The notes under the pieces are model-generated. The model did not search any database and was not told the DNA's origin. It saw only the letters and a list, made by a program, of their open reading frames with translations. Source: Diphasiastrum complanatum (taxonomy: Eukaryota; Streptophyta; Lycopodiopsida; Lycopodiales; Lycopodiaceae). From it: a stretch of DNA of 64,000 bases. The DNA lies in assembly GCA_029204225.1 (NCBI GenBank), contig CM055101.1, positions 57,120,806 to 57,184,805 on the forward strand, written 5' to 3'. Numbering within the stretch: position 1 is the first letter of the stretch; every line of letters starts with the position of its first letter. Shown one piece after another: positions 59,826-64,000 of this stretch. A program made the translations under genes and the position numbers.

Positions 59826-60965
59826 CAGCTGGGTGATGATCATTACGACTCATCTAGAATTGACTCTTTTGAGAGTCATTGCTATGTTGTTTCAGGAAGA
59901 CACGCGAAGGAACGAAGCCTTGAGTTCCTCAGTTGATTCTCACGCCTTGTACACCAACAAGAGCACGACAAAGCAGAAGAAGAAGAAAGGTCCGAAGCAA
60001 TCAAAGCCAGACCAAAAACCAGCTCAGCACAAGTAGCAGTCAAATTCGCAGACAAAGAAGAAGTTCTTTTGCAGATACTGCAAATGAAACAACCACAAAA
60101 TACAAGATTGTCGCATACTTCAAGCAAAGAACAACAGCAAAGGGTAGTCAAATCAAGTGGCAAATGCAGCTACAAAAGCTCCACAGCGCATTCAAGAAGC
60201 GGATCATGATGCCTTCATGACCAACCATCAAGGAGCATCTGGCGACAGCTCTTGATTCTTGGATTCCGGAGCCACTCGCCTCATTGGCTATTTCAAGTCC
60301 TATACACCTTACAGTACCCAAAAATTCGTTCACCTTGGCGACAATAGCACACAAGCTATTAAAGGTGAAGGCACTATAAGATTATGCTTTGCAAATGATC
60401 AATCTAAGCTACTCTCTAAAGTCCTTTATGTACCAAATTTATCTACGAATCTACTCTCTGTAAGTAGAATCATAGATCTAGGACACAGAGTAGAATTTGA
60501 ATGTGATCAGTGTAAAGTAGTTGATAGGACAAGCAAGATCCTAGCACTCAGAAAGAGCCATGGATACTTGTATAAATTGAGTCATTGCTTTTCTGCCTCT
60601 AGTCAGGCTCTCAGTACTTCAATTCATTCAAATAAAGGTTTACTTTGGCATTATAGACTTGGTCATTTAAATTATGCTATTGTACAACGAATGTCTAGAC
60701 AATCTATTGTTCTTGATATCGACCATCCTCGCAAAAAAGTCGAGCTACCTGTCTGTCAAGACTGTCTAGTTGGTAAAAAGACAAGAAAGCCATTTAAGTC
60801 AAGTCATCAACATGTTGCTAGAGGATTGCTAGATGTTGTACATTCAGATATTTGTGGCCCGATGAAAAATCCTTCGCTGAAGGCTGCCAAGTATTTTATA
60901 ACCTTAATTGACGAATTCTCCAGAAGGACTGTAGTGTATTTCATAAAGAAGAAATCAGAAGCCTT
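59826..60965 (+). mobile_element. Ty1/copia fossil fragment, gag end to integrase
   Basis: Plus strand: the gag end with a Lys/Gln-rich tail (59833-60036), a CCHC-like knuckle (CRYCK..., about 60074), the protease region (DSGATRLIGYFKSY, 60259), GAG-pre-integrase (about 60640-60800; LLWHYRLGHLN) and the start of the integrase core (HSDICGPMKNPS, FITLIDEFSRRT). It is cut at about 60966 by a copia fragment of opposite strand. It is broken. Confidence 0.85.
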
Positions 60966-62128
60966 CACTGGTACCACTCTAACTCCTTTAACAGATAGCA
61001 ATTTGCCATCGGCTTGTCCAACTTTATCACCTTGAGTTCTAAAAACCACTCTTTCCTTGAAGTCATGTGCTTGGATGCACCACTATCAATGTACCAGGTA
61101 TCGTTGGTTTCATCACTTGTCATTAATGCTGCAATGAACAATTTTGAGCTCTCACTTGTATCATCTTCATATTGATCATCATCGTATTGATGTTGATCAG
61201 TATAATTGTTTTCATGATAATAATCATCAATTTGATGTTGATCAGCATAATTTCCCACTTGCCCTTTGTCTTTTCTTTGTTCCATCTCCTTCTGTTTCTT
61301 GAAGCATTCACGCTCCTAGTAGCCAGGTTTGTTGCAATACCTACAATTTCCAAGTTTATTTTGTCTTGAATAGCCGCGTCCTTGACCTCGACCTTGATTC
61401 CAATTGTCTCGATTCGAACTATCATTGACTTGCTCATGAAATTGTTGAAATGATCTCCGACTTGAGTTTCCTCCTCTCGATTGATACTTTCCACGGCCAA
61501 ACCCCTTGTCCTCTAACTGTAAGAGCTTGATCATAGCTCCTGTTACGATGATTCAAGTTCTCTTGATGTTGCTCTTCTTGCAAAAACAATCCACCTAGTT
61601 CTTCATAGATTGAAAGATTTTCTCTTGTGGCTATACTCGTCACAAACATATGATGTGACTCACTCAGACTATTCAATGTCAATTGCACGATCTCACAATC
61701 TTGTACTCGCTCTCCAACTACTGCTAATTGGTCACGGATCTCTTTGATCTTCAGCATGTGATCGGCAATAGTTGCACCATCATCCATCCGCAATGTATGC
61801 AACTTCGTCTTCAGAAACAATATTCGAGATGTATTTGTCGTTTCAAACAATGCCTTCAATGTATCCCACGTTTCTTTTGGCCCTTCTGAATCTGAAATAT
61901 AGGGAATAATTGCATCTTTAACTGATAAGTTGATGACATTCTAGGCTTTCCGTTTTCTCCTATCAAATGCCCGCTGGTCTTCTTCAATCATGTCTCTTCA
62001 CCTGTCACGATCTCTCACAGCTCCTTTTCCATCAAAATACTCTTCAATTTGAATTTCTAAACTGCATAGTTGCCGGCACCTTCCAATTTGCTTGACTCAT
62101 TAAGGACACTCTCGCTTAGAGTTGCCAT
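60966..62128 (-). mobile_element. Ty1/copia fossil, family D, gag and protease
   Basis: Minus strand from an ATG at 62128 (MATLSESVLNESSKLEGAG): UBN2-type gag (61859-61500), an Arg/Gly-rich stretch with a CRYCNKPGY-type knuckle (about 61345), and the protease motif TWYIDSGASKHMTS (about 61105-61060). It stops at the head-to-head junction with the previous fragment. It is broken. Confidence 0.85.
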
Positions 62129-62667
62129 TACTAGATAGATGAGTCTGGCTCACAAAATTTATCACACCATAGAACTGTAAATTTTTGGTTGGACACCTGA
62201 TATCGGTACGATGCGCGGGTGCACGACTACTCGCGATTCTCTTTCGCTCGCGTGCGTGGATCCGATATTGGTACAAATATGCGATATCGGTATGATGCGC
62301 AGATGGACGACTGCTTTGGATTTTCTTTACCTCTGGCGCGTCGATCCAATATTGGTATTGATATGTGATATCAGTATGACGTGTGAATGTACGACTGCTC
62401 TTAGTTTTCTTTACTTCTGGCGCGTTGATCCGATATTGGTACGGACAAAATGAAAAGTAGAGAGAATATAAGAACTTTCAGAGAGAATATTCTAGATTCT
62501 CCACTTCGGCAAGGCGGCTACACCACCTCCTCTTTGCAAAGATTTCAAAATGTGTGATCGTTCAAAAGACAGAGATAAAAAAGTATGAAGTTTCCTAACT
62601 CTGAATGACAGTACTAGACACTATCTAGTGTGATTTGTGGTACTCCAAACAGACAAATGAGAGATTT
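62129..62667 (-). mobile_element. Family D leader/LTR, copy 1
   Basis: Non-coding sequence upstream of the family D gag start, matching 63365-64000 throughout (shared landmarks: CAGTACTAGACACTATCT, GAGAATATAAGAR, GTGATCGTTCAAA). It contains the 84-bp tandem repeats. LTR edges and primer site were not resolved. Confidence 0.55.
62199..62450. repeat. Three 84-bp tandem repeats in the family D leader
   Basis: Units start with GATATCGG or GATATCAG at 62199, 62283 and 62367, exactly 84 bp apart. Each contains ACGACTRCT about 25-35 bases in, GCGYG, and GATCCRATATTGGTA at the end. Confidence 0.85.
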
Positions 62668-63364
62668 TTCTTGAAATTGTTGGAATGATCCACGATTTGA
62701 GTTTCCACCTCTTGATTGGTGTCTTCCATGACCAAATCTACCACCACGTCCCTTGACTGCAAGAGCTTGATCAAATCCCCTGTTGCGATGACTCAAGTTC
62801 TCTTGACGTTGTTCTTCCTGCAAAAGCAATCCACCTAACTCTTCATAGGTTGGAAGATTTTCCCGTGTGGCTATACTTGTCACAAACATCCACTCAAACT
62901 ATTCAATGTCAACTGCATGATCTCGCGATCCTGTACTCGCTCTCCAACTGTTGCTAATTGGTCACGAATCTCTTTGATCTTCAGTAGGTGATCAACAACA
63001 GTTGCACCATCATCCATCCGCAATGTGTGCAGCTTCGTCTTCAGGAATAACACTCGAGATGTGTTTGTGGTCTCAAACAATGCCTTCAATGTATCCTATG
63101 CTTCTTTTGGTCCTTCTGAATCCGAAATGTAGGGAATAATTGCATCTCTAACTGATAAGTTGATGACATTCTGTGCTTTCTGTTTTCTCCTGTCAAATGC
63201 CCGTTGATCTTCTTCAATCAATGGCCTTGTCTCTTCACTGTCACGATCTCCCATAGCCTCTTTTTCCATCAAAATGTTCTTCAGTTTGAATTCCAAACTG
63301 CATAGTTGCCAGCTCCTTCCAATTTGCTTAACTCATTAAGGACACTCTCGCTTAGAGTTGCCAT
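62668..63364 (-). mobile_element. Ty1/copia fossil, family D, second gag
   Basis: A second copy of the family D gag start (MATLSESVLNELSKLEGAG at 63364), continuing to the Arg/Gly-rich stretch near 62690. It then meets the leader/LTR of copy 1, so the two family D copies lie in tandem on the same strand. It is broken. Confidence 0.8.
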
Positions 63365-64000
63365 TACTGGATAGACAAGTCCGAATCACAAAAATGGCTC
63401 AGTCTGAGTACACAACTTAGTCTCCAAATTTTATCACGCCACAGAACTGTATAATAATTTTTTTTCGGTTGTACACCTGATATCGGAATGGAACGCAGAA
63501 GTACGACTGCTCAGGATCCTCTTTAACTTGTGCGTGTGGATCCAATATTGGAACAAGCGATATCGGACTGGAGCGCAGATGTACAACTGCTAAGAATTCT
63601 CTTTTAGCTCGTGCGCTTGGATTCAATATCGGTACGGACATGCGATATCAGACTGAAGCGCAGATGTACGACTGCTCGGGTTTCCCTTCAGCTAGCGCGC
63701 TTGGATCCGATATTAGTACGAATATAAAAAAAAGAGAATATAAGAGCTTTCAGAGGGAATATTCCAGTTTTCCTACTTCGGCGCGGTGGCTACGCCTCCT
63801 CCTCTTTGCTTAGATTTCAAAACGAGTGATCGTTCAAACAGACAGATATCACTAATGTGAAAGTTATGAAGCCTCAAGGCTCTAAATGGCAGTACTAGAC
63901 ACTATCTGGTATGATTTGCAGTACCCCAAACAAACAAATGAGAGATTTCTTGGCACAACTCTCTGAGAAATGATACTTTTCACAAAGACTAAAAAACATA
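63365..64000 (-). mobile_element. Family D leader/LTR, copy 2 (cut by window edge)
   Basis: Homologous to 62129-62667 and continuing at least to about 63940. Confidence 0.55.
63479..63727. repeat. Three 80-85-bp tandem repeats, family D leader copy 2
   Basis: Units start at 63479, 63559 and 63644 with GATATCGG or GATATCAG and share the ACGACTGCT, GCGC and GGATCCGATATT landmarks of copy 1. Confidence 0.85.

Overview
The window looks like nuclear DNA of a land plant: AT-rich, packed with nested Ty1/copia and Ty3/gypsy retrotransposon fossils, CACTA remnants and long (CT)n/(GA)n tracts. It holds one clearly recognisable ordinary host gene, a cytosolic class I small heat-shock protein (34576-35256) split by an intron, with a five-unit heat-shock element upstream. 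Transposase-like families that I associate (from memory) with algae, bryophytes, lycophytes, ferns and animals rather than flowering plants suggest an early-diverging land plant. That is inference; no species can be named.

Layout. 1-10.4 kb: a copia fossil on the minus strand, gypsy and CACTA pieces, a G-rich hairpin array, a relic with a DUF7869-like domain (6.7-7.7 kb), an 812-bp LTR and two retroelement scraps. 10.4-22.5 kb: two members of one copia family in opposite orientation, with LTRs full of CACACGTGTG-type palindromes; the plus-strand member is a tandem composite carrying an unusual duplicated ORF module. 22.6-24.4 kb: a degenerate array built on TTTGGTACT. 24.4-27.7 kb: copia and gypsy fossils. 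27.7-31 kb: gene fragments, one of them a second copy of the front of the 44-48 kb gene. 31-33.5 kb: duplicated LTR-element leader sequence. 34-36 kb: the heat-shock gene and a perfect 124-bp tandem duplication. 36-41.6 kb: a gypsy-like element with a very long LTR. 42.3-48.8 kb: a GGGCCC-ended MITE, then two convergent intron-containing genes. 48.9-64 kb: a mosaic of copia and gypsy fossils, joined head to head in places, ending with two copies of a copia leader that contains 80-85-bp tandem repeats.

The most interesting part is 42.9-48.5 kb. On the minus strand, in order, lie a coiled-coil and transposase-like gene, a histone H3 fold that most resembles the centromeric variant CENH3, and a four-exon Ulp1/SENP-like cysteine protease whose splice sites and codon phases all agree. 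A convergent plus-strand gene shares the segment, and both ends carry GGGCCC-rich motifs, so the whole may be one DNA transposon that carries a histone and a SUMO-protease-like gene. The histone part is broken and the transposase part partly so, while the protease part reads open throughout.
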